Source: an uncultured Fibrobacter sp. | Lineage (GTDB): Bacteria > Fibrobacterota > Fibrobacteria > Fibrobacterales > Fibrobacteraceae | Length of the DNA stretch: 64,000 nt | Assembly (NCBI GenBank): GCA_946413655.1 | Contig: CAMKLO010000002.1 | Coordinates: 78,744 to 142,743, forward strand | Reading direction: 5' to 3' | Shown: positions 55,446 through 62,976 of the stretch, piece after piece | Layout: every line of letters begins with the position of its first letter | How positions within the stretch are numbered: position 1 is the first letter of the stretch | The notes under the pieces: model-generated | Told to the model about the DNA's origin: nothing | Database searches by the model: none | The model's input: only the letters and a program-made list of their open reading frames with translations | Position numbers and translations under genes: made by a program

Positions 55446-55553
55446 TCTAACTACTAACCACTAACCACAGGATTAGACGAAAGAAATAAGAATGGAAAGC
55501 GATGTTTTGCATGTGCAAACACTCTCGTCTTTTGTCTCTCGTCTCTCGTCTAA
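55446..55553. repeat. Heptanucleotide repeats upstream of the fumarase gene
   Basis: CTAACTA-CTAACCA-CTAACCA lies at 55447-55468, then TTAGACGAAAGAA. Later CTCGTCT-TTTGTCT-CTCGTCT-CTCGTCT-AA (55523-55553) forms the inverse of TTAGACGA. The array ends 12 bases before the fumarase ATG and so lies in its leader. Confidence 0.6.
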
Positions 55554-55565
55554 AACAAGGATACT

Positions 55566-57203
55566 ATGGCATTCAAATACGAAGCTACCGTCCAGCACGG
55601 TGAAGATACTACCGAATACGTAAACCTCGGTAAAGACGGCGTTTCCGTCGCCGAATTCGAAGGCAAGAAAATCCTGAAAGTCGCCCCTGAAGCTCTCACC
55701 AAGATTGCCCAGGCCGCCTTTGAAGAAGTCGAATTCTGCCTGCGCCCGGCCCACACGGCCAAGGTCGCCAAGATTCTCCAGGACCCGGAAGCTTCGGACA
55801 ACGACAAGTTTGTCGCCCTCACCATGCTCAAGAACGCTTGCGTTGCCGCCAAAGGAATCCTCCCGTTCTGCCAGGACACCGGTACGGCCATCTGCGTAGC
55901 CCATAAGGGCCAGCAGGTTTGGACGGGCTTTGACGATGCCGAAGCTATTTCTGAAGGTATCTATAATGCTTATACCACAAAGAACCTTCGCTACAGCCAG
56001 ATTGCTCCCTTGACCATGTACGAAGAAAAGAACACCGGTTGCAACCTGCCTGCCCAGATCGACATCCACGCCGAAGAAGGCGCCGAGATGAAGTTCCTCT
56101 TTGTGGCGAAGGGCGGTGGCTCTGCCAACAAGACTTACTACTGGCCCATGACCAAGGCGCTCCTCAACCCGAAGTCCTTGGAAAAGTTCCTCGCCGAAAA
56201 GGTTAAAACGCTCGGTACTGCGGCTTGCCCTCCGTACCACCTTGCGATTGTGATTGGCGGTACCTCTGCCGAAATGAACACCCACATGGTGAAGCTCGCT
56301 AGCTGCGGCTACCTCGACGATATTCCGACCACGGGTTCCGAAGGCGGCCGTATTTTCCGCGACCTCGAAATGGAAGAAAAGGTTCTGCACATTTGCCAGA
56401 AGACAGGCATTGGCGCCCAGTTCGGCGGCAAGTACCTGGTGCACGATGTTCGCGTGATCCGCGCTCCGCGCCACGCTGCAAGCTGCCCGGTTTCTATCGG
56501 CGTGAGCTGCTCTGCCGACCGCAACATCAAGGCAAAGATTGACGAAAACGGCCTCTGGCTCGAAAAGATGGAACACCATCCGGAAAACTACATCCCGTCT
56601 GGCAATGCCGTGAACCTCGCTCCGGCTGTTGAAATTGACCTCGACCGCCCGATGAAGGATGTGCTCGCCGATCTCACCAAGTATCCGGTGAAGACTCGCC
56701 TCAGCCTCAAGGGCACCATGATTGTGGCCCGCGACATGGCTCACGCGAAGATTGCCGAAATCTTCGACAAGCAGGAACGCGGCGAAGAACTCACGGACGA
56801 AGAAAAGACCGTGCTCAAGGTCGTGTCCGACCACCCGATTTACTACGCCGGCCCGGCCAAGACTCCGGCAGGCATGCCCACCGGTAGCTTCGGCCCGACA
56901 ACGGCTAACCGCATGGACCCGTACGTGATGCGCTTCCAGAGCAAGGGTGCTTCGATGATCATGGTCGCTAAGGGCAACCGCAGCCAGGACGTGACCGACG
57001 CCTGCAAGAAGTACGGTGGATTCTTCCTCGGCTCTATCGGCGGTCCGGCAGCCATCCTCGCTGAACAGAACATCCTCAGCAACGATATCGTGGCATTCCC
57101 GGAACTCGGCATGGAAGCCATCCGCAAGATCACCATCAAGGACTTCCCCGCCTTCATCCTCGTGGATGACAAGGGCAACAATTTCTTTGAGGGACTAATC
57201 TAA
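55566..57203 (+). CDS. Class I fumarate hydratase (Fe-S fumarase)
   Basis: Interconverts fumarate and malate using a labile [4Fe-4S] cluster; in this succinate-producing group it would run mainly malate to fumarate in the reductive branch of the TCA cycle. The three cluster cysteines are present in [33 protein letters not shown] and [15 protein letters not shown]. Further class I features are [32 protein letters not shown], the beta-domain stretch [27 protein letters not shown] and the C-terminal [57 protein letters not shown]. At 545 aa it is full length. AAGGATACT precedes the ATG. The last nine codons and stop are repeated about 330 bases downstream. Confidence 0.95.
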   Translation: MAFKYEATVQHGEDTTEYVNLGKDGVSVAEFEGKKILKVAPEALTKIAQAAFEEVEFCLRPAHTAKVAKILQDPEASDNDKFVALTMLKNACVAAKGILPFCQDTGTAICVAHKGQQVWTGFDDAEAISEGIYNAYTTKNLRYSQIAPLTMYEEKNTGCNLPAQIDIHAEEGAEMKFLFVAKGGGSANKTYYWPMTKALLNPKSLEKFLAEKVKTLGTAACPPYHLAIVIGGTSAEMNTHMVKLASCGYLDDIPTTGSEGGRIFRDLEMEEKVLHICQKTGIGAQFGGKYLVHDVRVIRAPRHAASCPVSIGVSCSADRNIKAKIDENGLWLEKMEHHPENYIPSGNAVNLAPAVEIDLDRPMKDVLADLTKYPVKTRLSLKGTMIVARDMAHAKIAEIFDKQERGEELTDEEKTVLKVVSDHPIYYAGPAKTPAGMPTGSFGPTTANRMDPYVMRFQSKGASMIMVAKGNRSQDVTDACKKYGGFFLGSIGGPAAILAEQNILSNDIVAFPELGMEAIRKITIKDFPAFILVDDKGNNFFEGLI

Positions 57204-57219
57204 AGATGTTGCCCTTGTG

Positions 57220-57516
57220 CCAAGCGGATGCGGCTCGTATTAACGAGCCGTAGAAGCGCGGAGTATTTGGCGTCGAAAGTTCTTTAATGCGATAGCCAAA
57301 TACGGAGTCTCTCAATCGCCAAGCGGATGCGGCTCGTATTAACGAGCCGTAGAAGCGCGGAGTATTTGGCGTCGAAAGTTCTTTAATGCGATAGCCAAAT
57401 ACGGAGTCTCTCAATCGCCAAGCGGATGCGGCTCGTATTAACGAGCCGTAGAAGCGCGGAGTATTTGGCGTCGTAAGTTCTTAGCTGCGGTAGCCAAATA
57501 CGGAGTCTCATTGGGG
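57220..57516. repeat. Three 99-bp tandem repeats, each with two inverted repeats
   Basis: Units start at 57220, 57319 and 57418 (CCAAGCGGATGCGGCTCG...). Units 1 and 2 are identical; unit 3 differs at a handful of positions and at its end. Every unit has CGGCTCGT-atta-ACGAGCCG (8-bp stem) and GTATTTGGC-N23-GCCAAATAC (9-bp stem). The differences in unit 3 fall in the second loop and the unit end, while all stem bases are kept. Confidence 0.85.
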
Positions 57517-57544
57517 CAACAACTTCTTCGAAGGGTTAATCTAA
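57515..57544 (+). pseudogene. Duplicated 3' end of a class I fumarase gene
   Basis: GGCAACAACTTCTTCGAAGGGTTAATCTAA encodes GNNFFEGLI-stop, exactly the last nine residues and stop of the intact fumarase 330 bases upstream. The two copies differ at five bases, all synonymous. This looks like the tail of a second, diverged fumarase gene whose body is gone, and less like a fresh duplication. Confidence 0.7.
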
Positions 57545-57552
57545 ACCCGAAT

Positions 57553-57621
57553 TGTCATCCTGAGCGGAGCCTGTCATTCTGGAGCGAAGCGATAGAATCC
57601 AGGCGAAGTCGAAGGATCCAG
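57553..57621. repeat. Dispersed GTCATCCTGAGCGGAG...GGATCCAG repeat
   Basis: TTGTCATCCTGAGCGGAGC, GTCATTCTGGAGCGAAGCGATAGAATCCAG and GCGAAGTCGAAGGATCCAG lie in series. They are related to the units at 28529-28615 and belong to the short intergenic palindromic-type elements found in many bacterial genomes. Confidence 0.6.
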
Positions 57622-57633
57622 ACCCGAGTCTAA

Positions 57634-57663
57634 AACATCCCGTCGGTAAACCGGCGGGATGTT
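57634..57663. terminator. Terminator hairpin before the lipoprotein 3' end
   Basis: AACATCCCGTCGG-taaa-CCGGCGGGATGTT is a 13-bp stem with one G.U pair, followed by TTCTTGT on the plus strand and preceded by an A/T-rich flank. It can end transcription of the lipoprotein gene (minus) and of anything reading from the fumarase side. Confidence 0.75.
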
Positions 57664-57701
57664 CTTGTATGTAAAAAATCGGGCTTTGATTTGAGGCTAA
57701 T

Positions 57702-58331
57702 CTATTCTTTGAATTCTACGCTTTCGATGGCATCCAAAAGCTCGTTTCTAACACTTGTGCCGAAAGCAATGCTTCGCATGATGACAAGGAGAATGTTTCC
57801 TTTTTTTGTTAGTCTAGATGCGAGGCAAACGTCTTCTGGCGTTCCGTCATCATGTGCTATTTTGTAGCATCTGTATGTGTACTTCTTTTCGGAATTATAG
57901 TCAGTATCGACTAGGTTTTCGTTTGTACAATCTTTGAAAAGTTCATCGTATGCGGAAAAAAGTCTAGTTGTCTTTAAAGAATCGCTTATATCGTTTTGAA
58001 AAACTTCAGGATTGTTTTGTGCAGCCTTGCTGTATGATGCGAGAATGAAACTCATTTCTAAATCTTCGTTATTTAATGTTACGGATGCTATTCCTTTAGT
58101 GGTGTCGTGAACGGCGTTTTTGTAATAGAATGGGAAGTTGACGTTGAATGGGGTATCAATTTCAAGTTTCTCTGGCATTTTTGTTGCAATGAATGCTTTG
58201 GCGGTTGTTGCGCGGAAGTAGATGAGCATTTGACCAAGAACGATTGGACGCATCTGTGTTCCCATCAGAAGGGCGCAGCCGGAAAGTACAAGTACTGCGA
58301 AAATAAGTGAAATAGATAAAATCTTTTTCAT
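57702..58331 (-). CDS. Hypothetical lipoprotein
   Basis: A 209-residue predicted lipoprotein with a type II signal peptide (MKKILSISLIFAVLVLSGC, lipobox L-S-G-C). The mature part has no domain I recognise; it is mixed alpha/beta with a long strand-rich segment (KLEIDTPFNVNFPFYYKNAVHDTTKGIASVTLNNEDLEMSFILASYSK) and a C-terminal helix-strand unit (GNILLVIMRSIAFGTSVRNELLDAIESVEF), reminiscent of small substrate- or envelope-associated lipoproteins. It is a single gene with its own terminator, next to the GH54 gene on the same strand but separated from it by that gene's terminator. Confidence 0.7.
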   Translation of the reverse strand: MKKILSISLIFAVLVLSGCALLMGTQMRPIVLGQMLIYFRATTAKAFIATKMPEKLEIDTPFNVNFPFYYKNAVHDTTKGIASVTLNNEDLEMSFILASYSKAAQNNPEVFQNDISDSLKTTRLFSAYDELFKDCTNENLVDTDYNSEKKYTYRCYKIAHDDGTPEDVCLASRLTKKGNILLVIMRSIAFGTSVRNELLDAIESVEFKE

Positions 58332-58397
58332 AGAAACTCTTTTTTGTGAAAATGATAATAAAAACTGACGAAATAAAAATGCAAAAAAGTAGAAAAT

Positions 58398-58421
58398 GGC
58401 AGGTTTCGAAGGAAACCTGCC
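58398..58421 (-). terminator. Terminator of the GH54 gene
   Basis: GGCAGGTTTC-gaag-GAAACCTGCC is a perfect 10-bp stem. On the minus strand it is followed by ATTTTCTACTTTTTTG, 24 bases past the GH54 stop. Confidence 0.85.
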
Positions 58422-58444
58422 GATGGATGTGTTATGAGGAGAGG

Positions 58445-60172
58445 TTATTTTCTCTTGCTCATTCGAACAATTTTATTGCGTGCTTTGACAACGTAAATGC
58501 CGTAGGGGAGGTTCGCCTGAAGCTTTTCCCATCCGCTATGGAAGTCGCTTGCTTTGAACGAAGTAATTTTGTTCCCTTGAATGTCGAATATGATGTAGTT
58601 TGTATGTACCTCTTGGAGCATGGGCGAAATGCGTATGGCATCAGTCAATTTAGGCTCGCTGAATTCAATCCAGTCGAGATTGAAGTACGGCTTGTCAATC
58701 TTTATTTTTAGCACGTGTGCGCCTTCCGCGATTGCAGGCACGGAAACTGTAACCGTTTCGAATTTTTTCCAGTCGCCGGTATTTGGGACGTTCACGGTGG
58801 CGATATTCTTTTCGTCAACGAGTACGGAGAAGAACGTGCTATCGCTTGGTGATGAAACTCGTGCTGTGAGCGTGAGGGAATCGTTCTTGGCGGCTTTTAC
58901 CGTATAACGTAACCAGTCATTGGCGTAGCCCCAGCCGTAAATGATGGCTCCATCGGCGCTGTCGAGGCCTGCGTTGTCTTCGCGGTAGAGGCTGTTTTCG
59001 TTTTCGATATCGCTGTCCAAAAATCCGCGACCGTTTCCGCCTTTGTCGTAGTTCTCGGCTTCGATTTTTCCGGGGATGGTAAGCGTGTCTTTGAACGGTT
59101 CAATTTCGACTTTTTTAGAAATGTCAATTTTACTTCCGTAACCGGCGGCGACAATATTTGCTTGTACCAAATCATCCACAGAATCGGGCGGGTTTCCGAT
59201 GGTCATCACGCCTTCAAAAAACGTTCCTGCGCCGCCGTCGCTGCCGTCACCGCCGTTGCCGAGTACGATGGCGCCTTGCAGCTTGCGCGGGCTGTAGCCT
59301 TTTTTGCGCGGGCCGTCCCACATGGTGTTGAGATTTCCTTTTTGGGCGCTGCCGCCTTTGAGCTTGAACGTCCCGTCGTTCGGGCCTTTCAGCATGGCGG
59401 TTACATAGTCTGCTTCAATAGAAAGTGCGTTCGGCCACGGTGTCGTATGGGTCTTGCCCCATTGCCAACCAGCATCGTTTCCCTTGAATACGCCGTCTTC
59501 CAAGTCGGCGGCAACCCACGGACCGTTTCCTTGTCCTGGACCGCCCCAGTCCTTGTCGCTTCCGAAGTAGATGCATTCCATAGTTCCCGGGCCGTCATCG
59601 TTACCGGTTGTTTCTGCGTTTCCGTAGTTGAAACAGCAAAGGTCGTTGTAATGCCTGCCGTCAACCACCATGTACATGGATTCTTCTTCATCGCCGGTGG
59701 CTACACCTTTGGTATTGTTATTGCGGTAACCGGTGGCAGACCAGGCGTCGCGATAGAATCCGTAAGCCTTGCGCCCGCTGATGTAAATCGGGGCTCTGTT
59801 TGCGTCTGCTTCTTTGGCTCCATCTTTAAGCCAATAGACTGGCGGCGATTTTTTCAGGTCGTTCTTGTAGCTGCTCTGGTCGTAAATGATGGAAATGGTG
59901 CATTTGGAGCCTGCACAAAAGTCGTCTTGCACGGAGGATTTGACAAAGCCTCCCGCCTCTTCGACTGGAATGTCCTTGGTTTGCCCATCGGATCTGCGGA
60001 CTTGATAGAGGTTCCCGCTATAACTGGAGTAGAGTGCGCGTGTCAAGCTGTGTGCCGCGACGCATGGCGTTTTTGCCCGTGCATAGATGTCGCAAGGGCC
60101 TTCAGCGATTGCCTGAGAAACTGCTGTAGCTACAACAAAAACTGCAACAGACGTGAGTGTGTTGTTTTTCAT
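58445..60172 (-). CDS. Secreted alpha-L-arabinofuranosidase, GH54 with CBM6
   Basis: Releases arabinose side chains from arabinoxylan or arabinan. After a signal peptide (~1-23) the GH54 domain starts with GPCDIYARAKTPCVAAHSLTRALYSSYSGNLYQVRRSDG. The vicinal cysteine pair (LCCFNYGNAET, residues 179-180) and the likely nucleophile Glu199 in GTMECIYFG are present, and the likely acid/base Asp lies in GNGGDGSDGGAGTFFEGVMTIG (near 309). Fungal and many bacterial GH54 enzymes carry CBM42; here the partner is a CBM6-type module (~365-525: IPGKIEAENYDKGG...GWGYANDWLRYTVKAAKNDSLTLTARVSSPS...LDWIEFSEP). The C-terminus ends in a sorting-type segment with a basic tail (GIYVVKARNKIVRMSKRK). It complements the GH9 enzymes in plant cell-wall attack. 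Confidence 0.92.
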   Translation of the reverse strand: MKNNTLTSVAVFVVATAVSQAIAEGPCDIYARAKTPCVAAHSLTRALYSSYSGNLYQVRRSDGQTKDIPVEEAGGFVKSSVQDDFCAGSKCTISIIYDQSSYKNDLKKSPPVYWLKDGAKEADANRAPIYISGRKAYGFYRDAWSATGYRNNNTKGVATGDEEESMYMVVDGRHYNDLCCFNYGNAETTGNDDGPGTMECIYFGSDKDWGGPGQGNGPWVAADLEDGVFKGNDAGWQWGKTHTTPWPNALSIEADYVTAMLKGPNDGTFKLKGGSAQKGNLNTMWDGPRKKGYSPRKLQGAIVLGNGGDGSDGGAGTFFEGVMTIGNPPDSVDDLVQANIVAAGYGSKIDISKKVEIEPFKDTLTIPGKIEAENYDKGGNGRGFLDSDIENENSLYREDNAGLDSADGAIIYGWGYANDWLRYTVKAAKNDSLTLTARVSSPSDSTFFSVLVDEKNIATVNVPNTGDWKKFETVTVSVPAIAEGAHVLKIKIDKPYFNLDWIEFSEPKLTDAIRISPMLQEVHTNYIIFDIQGNKITSFKASDFHSGWEKLQANLPYGIYVVKARNKIVRMSKRK

Positions 60173-60353
60173 CCAAATATCCCCGTTTGGTGTATTGCTA
60201 TATGAAAAATATTTTCAGAAAAAACTGTATTTTTGCCTTTTTGCAAGTTTCCATTGTATTTTTTTCAATGGCGATTATCTTTTCTAGGGTGCTTTAGAGG
60301 AGTGAAAAGGTTATTTTCTTAAATGGATAAGTCTCTCTTTCAAGAATTTGCCT

Positions 60354-61202
60354 ATGCTGAACATTGCCGAAATTGGTGACTATAGGGATTTGCTCAAGAA
60401 TTACTATACCCAGCGCAAGCTGGATATGCCGCTGTATTCCTATAAAATGATGGGTCAAAAACTTGGACTAGAAACAAGTCAAATGTTTCGCGTATTGAAC
60501 AAGGAACTTCACTTGCCCAACCGTAGTATTCCGTTGGCGAAGAACTTGTTGGATTTGAAGGGACGCAATGCTGAAATTTTCGAAATTTTGGTCGCTGCAT
60601 CCAAGACGAAATCTCCTGCAAAAAAAGACAAGCTTTACAAGATGGCGCTTTCGCTCCAGGATGTAGATTTGCGCAACTTCAGTGCGAGTGAATACCTTTT
60701 CTTGAGCAAGTGGTGGATTCCCGTAGTGCGTGCCCTTATCGAGATGAACGGCGGCCATGCCGAAGTCTCGCGCCTCGTAAAGCAAATTTCGCCTGCGGTT
60801 TCGGAAGACCAAGTGCGCGAAGCTATTGCCGTGCTTAAGGACTTGAAACTTATAACGCCGCTCGCTTCGGAACGCTATGCGACGACGGTCGCTAACTTTA
60901 CGTCGGGTGGTTCGGCTACGAAAATAGCCGCTATCCGCAGTTATCAGAACCAGCTTTTGACTCTCGCACAGAACGCTCTTGTCGCCGTGGAACCTTCCAA
61001 ACGCAATATCTCGTCGCTCTTGGTAGGTGTCGATGACGACTGCTTTGAAGACTTGAACGAAATGACGCTTGAGTTCAGACGTCAAGTGCAAAAAAGAGCC
61101 GCAGAGGTAAAAGTGGTGAACCGGGCCATGCAATTTGTATTCGCTCTTTACCCGGTTGCCGAAATGTCCGATGAACAAGCTAAGAAAGTGAGGGCGAAAT
61201 GA
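60354..61202 (+). CDS. TIGR02147-family protein (Fibrobacter-type regulator)
   Basis: A 282-residue member of the TIGR02147 (DUF4423-containing) family, which is expanded in Fibrobacter. The N-terminal IxxYxDYRxLLKxYYxxRKxxxPxYSYKMMGQKLGLETSQMFRVLNKELHLPNRSIPLAKNLL segment looks like a helix-turn-helix, and the C-terminal half carries a winged-helix-like segment (VREAIAVLKDLKLITPLASERYATT). This suggests transcription regulation, but no member has a role I can cite. The ORF track begins at a TTG at 60348; ATG 60354 (MLNIAEIGDYRDLL) is preferred. Its last four bases overlap the start of the lipoprotein gene (ATGA), so the two are translationally coupled. Confidence 0.82.
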   Translation: MLNIAEIGDYRDLLKNYYTQRKLDMPLYSYKMMGQKLGLETSQMFRVLNKELHLPNRSIPLAKNLLDLKGRNAEIFEILVAASKTKSPAKKDKLYKMALSLQDVDLRNFSASEYLFLSKWWIPVVRALIEMNGGHAEVSRLVKQISPAVSEDQVREAIAVLKDLKLITPLASERYATTVANFTSGGSATKIAAIRSYQNQLLTLAQNALVAVEPSKRNISSLLVGVDDDCFEDLNEMTLEFRRQVQKRAAEVKVVNRAMQFVFALYPVAEMSDEQAKKVRAK

Positions 61203-62398
61203 TGAAAAAATTATTCTTGCTCTTTGTGCTTTCGGCATGTTTCTTCTTTTGTGCGTGCTCGGATAAAGATGTTGCAGGCATCAGTTCTGTCGAAACGCAA
61301 AACGCCTTTTTGATTCGCGTTGTTCATAACGATTCGTTGCCTGCGGTCAATGCGGTCGCCCGCGTTCGCTCTGCTGATTTTGTTCGCAATATCGCGGAAG
61401 ATTCCGCTGAAACTCCGTTTTTTATGGAGTACAAGACGGATTCCTTGGGCTGCATCCGCATCGATAGCCTCGCTATAGATACTGCGATGATTGAAATTAT
61501 AGATAAAGGAGATGGTGTCATTAGAAAGATTCACGCCGCTGAAGTGCAGGACGGCGACTCCGTGCAGTTTGTTCTCGAAAAAACGGGAAGCTTGCGTGGA
61601 AAGGTTTATTTGCCGGAAGGGGTGGATTACGCATGGGTCCAGGTTTACGGCATAGATCGCCTTGTCAAAACCGATAGCCGAGGATTCTACGAATTGGATT
61701 CGCTTGCCCCGTATGATGAATACAGCTTGCAGGTCGTTATCGGTGATACGGTAGTCCAACAGTCCGCAGAGGTCAAGGTTGGTGGTGAGACTTTGTCCAA
61801 TGTATTTGCTTTTGAACCGGATACGGTCAAGATTTTGGATTTTGAAATGGGGAAAGCGGATTTTATTTTGGAAGAATTTAATTTACATGCAACGGGATAC
61901 CTTATGGTTACGGATACTAGTGTGGTGACTGTCCCCTCAGTTGATGAGGATGTGTCTAAAGCGGTGGAAAATGCGGGTGCGGGCCGCGAGGGCAAATCTC
62001 TCCATTGGAAATCTTCTGCGGGATTTGGCGTTTGGTCCATCTTTGGAATTTGGATTTGCACTGAAAAATCGCCATGCGATTTGACGAAATTGGATTCTGT
62101 CGTTTACTATGTTCGCGGAACAGGGCATTATTCCTTTGCGTTCGAGGCTTTGGGAAAGACAAATGTTGAAGGCAAGGCTTTGAACCAAGATACACTTTTG
62201 ACAAAAGATGAATGGAAACGCGTTTGCGTAAAGCCTTCGGACTTTATCGGGCCGGATAGCAGCTGGGGCAACTTCGGATGGGATGCCGTGAAAAAGACGG
62301 TGACGACCATTTCGATATTGGCTTACGACGAAGCGGAAATTTGGATAGACGATATCACGCTTTACGGCATCAAGCCGAGCGACTTCGCGGTTAAATAA
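61199..62398 (+). CDS. Lipoprotein with carboxypeptidase-regulatory-like and CBM11/CIA30-like domains
   Basis: A 399-residue predicted lipoprotein coupled to the TIGR02147 gene. The signal segment (MMKKLFLLFVLSACFFFCACSD) ends in a plausible lipobox. A first domain (~20-120) is not recognised. Residues ~128-190 (GSLRGKVYLPEGVDYAWVQVYGIDRLVKTDSRGFYELDSLAPYDEYSLQVVIGD) resemble a carboxypeptidase regulatory-like beta-sandwich. The rest (ILDFEMGKADF ... WSIFGIWICTEK ... VVYYVRGTGHYSFAFEALGK ... WKRVCVKPSDF ... ISILAYDEAEIWIDDITLYG) resembles the galactose-binding-like fold of CBM11/CIA30. A surface glycan-sensing or binding role is inferred. The stop overlaps the 3' end of the convergent pseudouridine synthase gene by eight bases. 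Confidence 0.72.
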   Translation: MMKKLFLLFVLSACFFFCACSDKDVAGISSVETQNAFLIRVVHNDSLPAVNAVARVRSADFVRNIAEDSAETPFFMEYKTDSLGCIRIDSLAIDTAMIEIIDKGDGVIRKIHAAEVQDGDSVQFVLEKTGSLRGKVYLPEGVDYAWVQVYGIDRLVKTDSRGFYELDSLAPYDEYSLQVVIGDTVVQQSAEVKVGGETLSNVFAFEPDTVKILDFEMGKADFILEEFNLHATGYLMVTDTSVVTVPSVDEDVSKAVENAGAGREGKSLHWKSSAGFGVWSIFGIWICTEKSPCDLTKLDSVVYYVRGTGHYSFAFEALGKTNVEGKALNQDTLLTKDEWKRVCVKPSDFIGPDSSWGNFGWDAVKKTVTTISILAYDEAEIWIDDITLYGIKPSDFAVK

Positions 62399-62942
62399 CT
62401 TTATCGGAAACAACTCGCCATTCGCCGGGCTTTAAATCGCCGAGCGGAATGTTCCCGATTTGCACGCGGACAAGCCGGAGCGTGGGAAATCCCACTGCTG
62501 CGGTCATGTGGCGTACTTGGCGGTTTTTGCCTTCGATGAGCGTGAGCTTCACCCAACTTGTGGGAATGTTTGCGCGGAAACGCACGGGCGGGGTGCGCTC
62601 CCAAATCCATGCGGGTGCTTCGACGATTTCTGCCTTGCAGGGCTTGGTATGGTAACCCTTGATGTCAACGCCTTTAGCAAGTTTACGGACTGCATCTTCG
62701 GTGATTTGTCCGTCAACTTGTGCTAAGTAGGTTCGCGGATGCTCGTATTTCGGGTCCAAGAGTTTCTTGATGAGTTTTCCGTTGTCGGTCAGGAGCAAGG
62801 CGCCTTCGCTATCGTGGTCGAGGCGGCCTGCGGCATACACTCCAGGCGGAAATCCGAAGCTGTCTAGAGCGGGGTGGCCTGCTTCCGGTGTAAACTGGCT
62901 CAAGACACCATAGGGCTTATTGAAAATAATGACGGTTGACAT
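62391..62942 (-). CDS. RluE/RsuA-family rRNA pseudouridine synthase
   Basis: Isomerises a uridine in ribosomal RNA (23S type if RluE-like). The protein starts VIIFNKPYGVLSQFTPEAGHPAL, followed by the catalytic motif VYAAGRLDHDSEGALLLTDNG, in which the Asp of GRLD is the nucleophile. Then come KKLLDPKYEHPRTYLAQVDG, LIEGKNRQVRHMTAAVGFPTLRLVRVQIGNIPLG and LKPGEWR, all standard for the RsuA/RluB/E/F group. No S4 domain precedes the catalytic domain, and at 183 aa it has the length of RluE. It is divergent from the thioesterase gene, with only 34 bases between the starts, so the two promoters must overlap. Confidence 0.92.
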   Translation of the reverse strand: MSTVIIFNKPYGVLSQFTPEAGHPALDSFGFPPGVYAAGRLDHDSEGALLLTDNGKLIKKLLDPKYEHPRTYLAQVDGQITEDAVRKLAKGVDIKGYHTKPCKAEIVEAPAWIWERTPPVRFRANIPTSWVKLTLIEGKNRQVRHMTAAVGFPTLRLVRVQIGNIPLGDLKPGEWRVVSDKVI

Positions 62943-62976
62943 GCGCTAAAATGATAAAAAATTTTATATTAAAACC

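Larger units (their letters stand above)
55012..55565. other. Divergent intergenic region filled with repeats
   Basis: This 554-base gap between the Ala-rich gene and the fumarase gene holds both promoters but no convincing gene. It contains heptamer runs at 55150-55250 and 55446-55553, a GCACC-GAA-GGTGC hairpin (55252-55264), and a dispersed CCCCCGCGAAGGCGGAGAcctcc...GTCGGGGATGAC element (55367-55430). A 54-codon ORF at 55286-55450 runs through the repeat and lacks a ribosome binding site. Confidence 0.6.
57204..57701. other. Repeat-filled intergenic region after the fumarase gene
   Basis: This 498-base gap holds three 99-bp tandem repeats, a duplicated fumarase 3' end, a GTCATCC-type dispersed repeat and a terminator hairpin. 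No functional gene is seen. Confidence 0.75.

Noticed and set aside
55286-55450. 54-codon ORF starting MNKLSALQTISERIIFTTVDN
   Set aside because: No ribosome binding site, and its second half is the translation of a dispersed repeat; probably not a gene.
57154-57414. 86-aa minus-strand ORF with a 33-residue repeat
   Set aside because: It only reflects the 99-bp tandem repeat, whose period is divisible by three; there is no ribosome binding site or independent support.
57220-57516. CRISPR array
   Set aside because: The full 99-bp units repeat without unique spacers and no cas gene is present.
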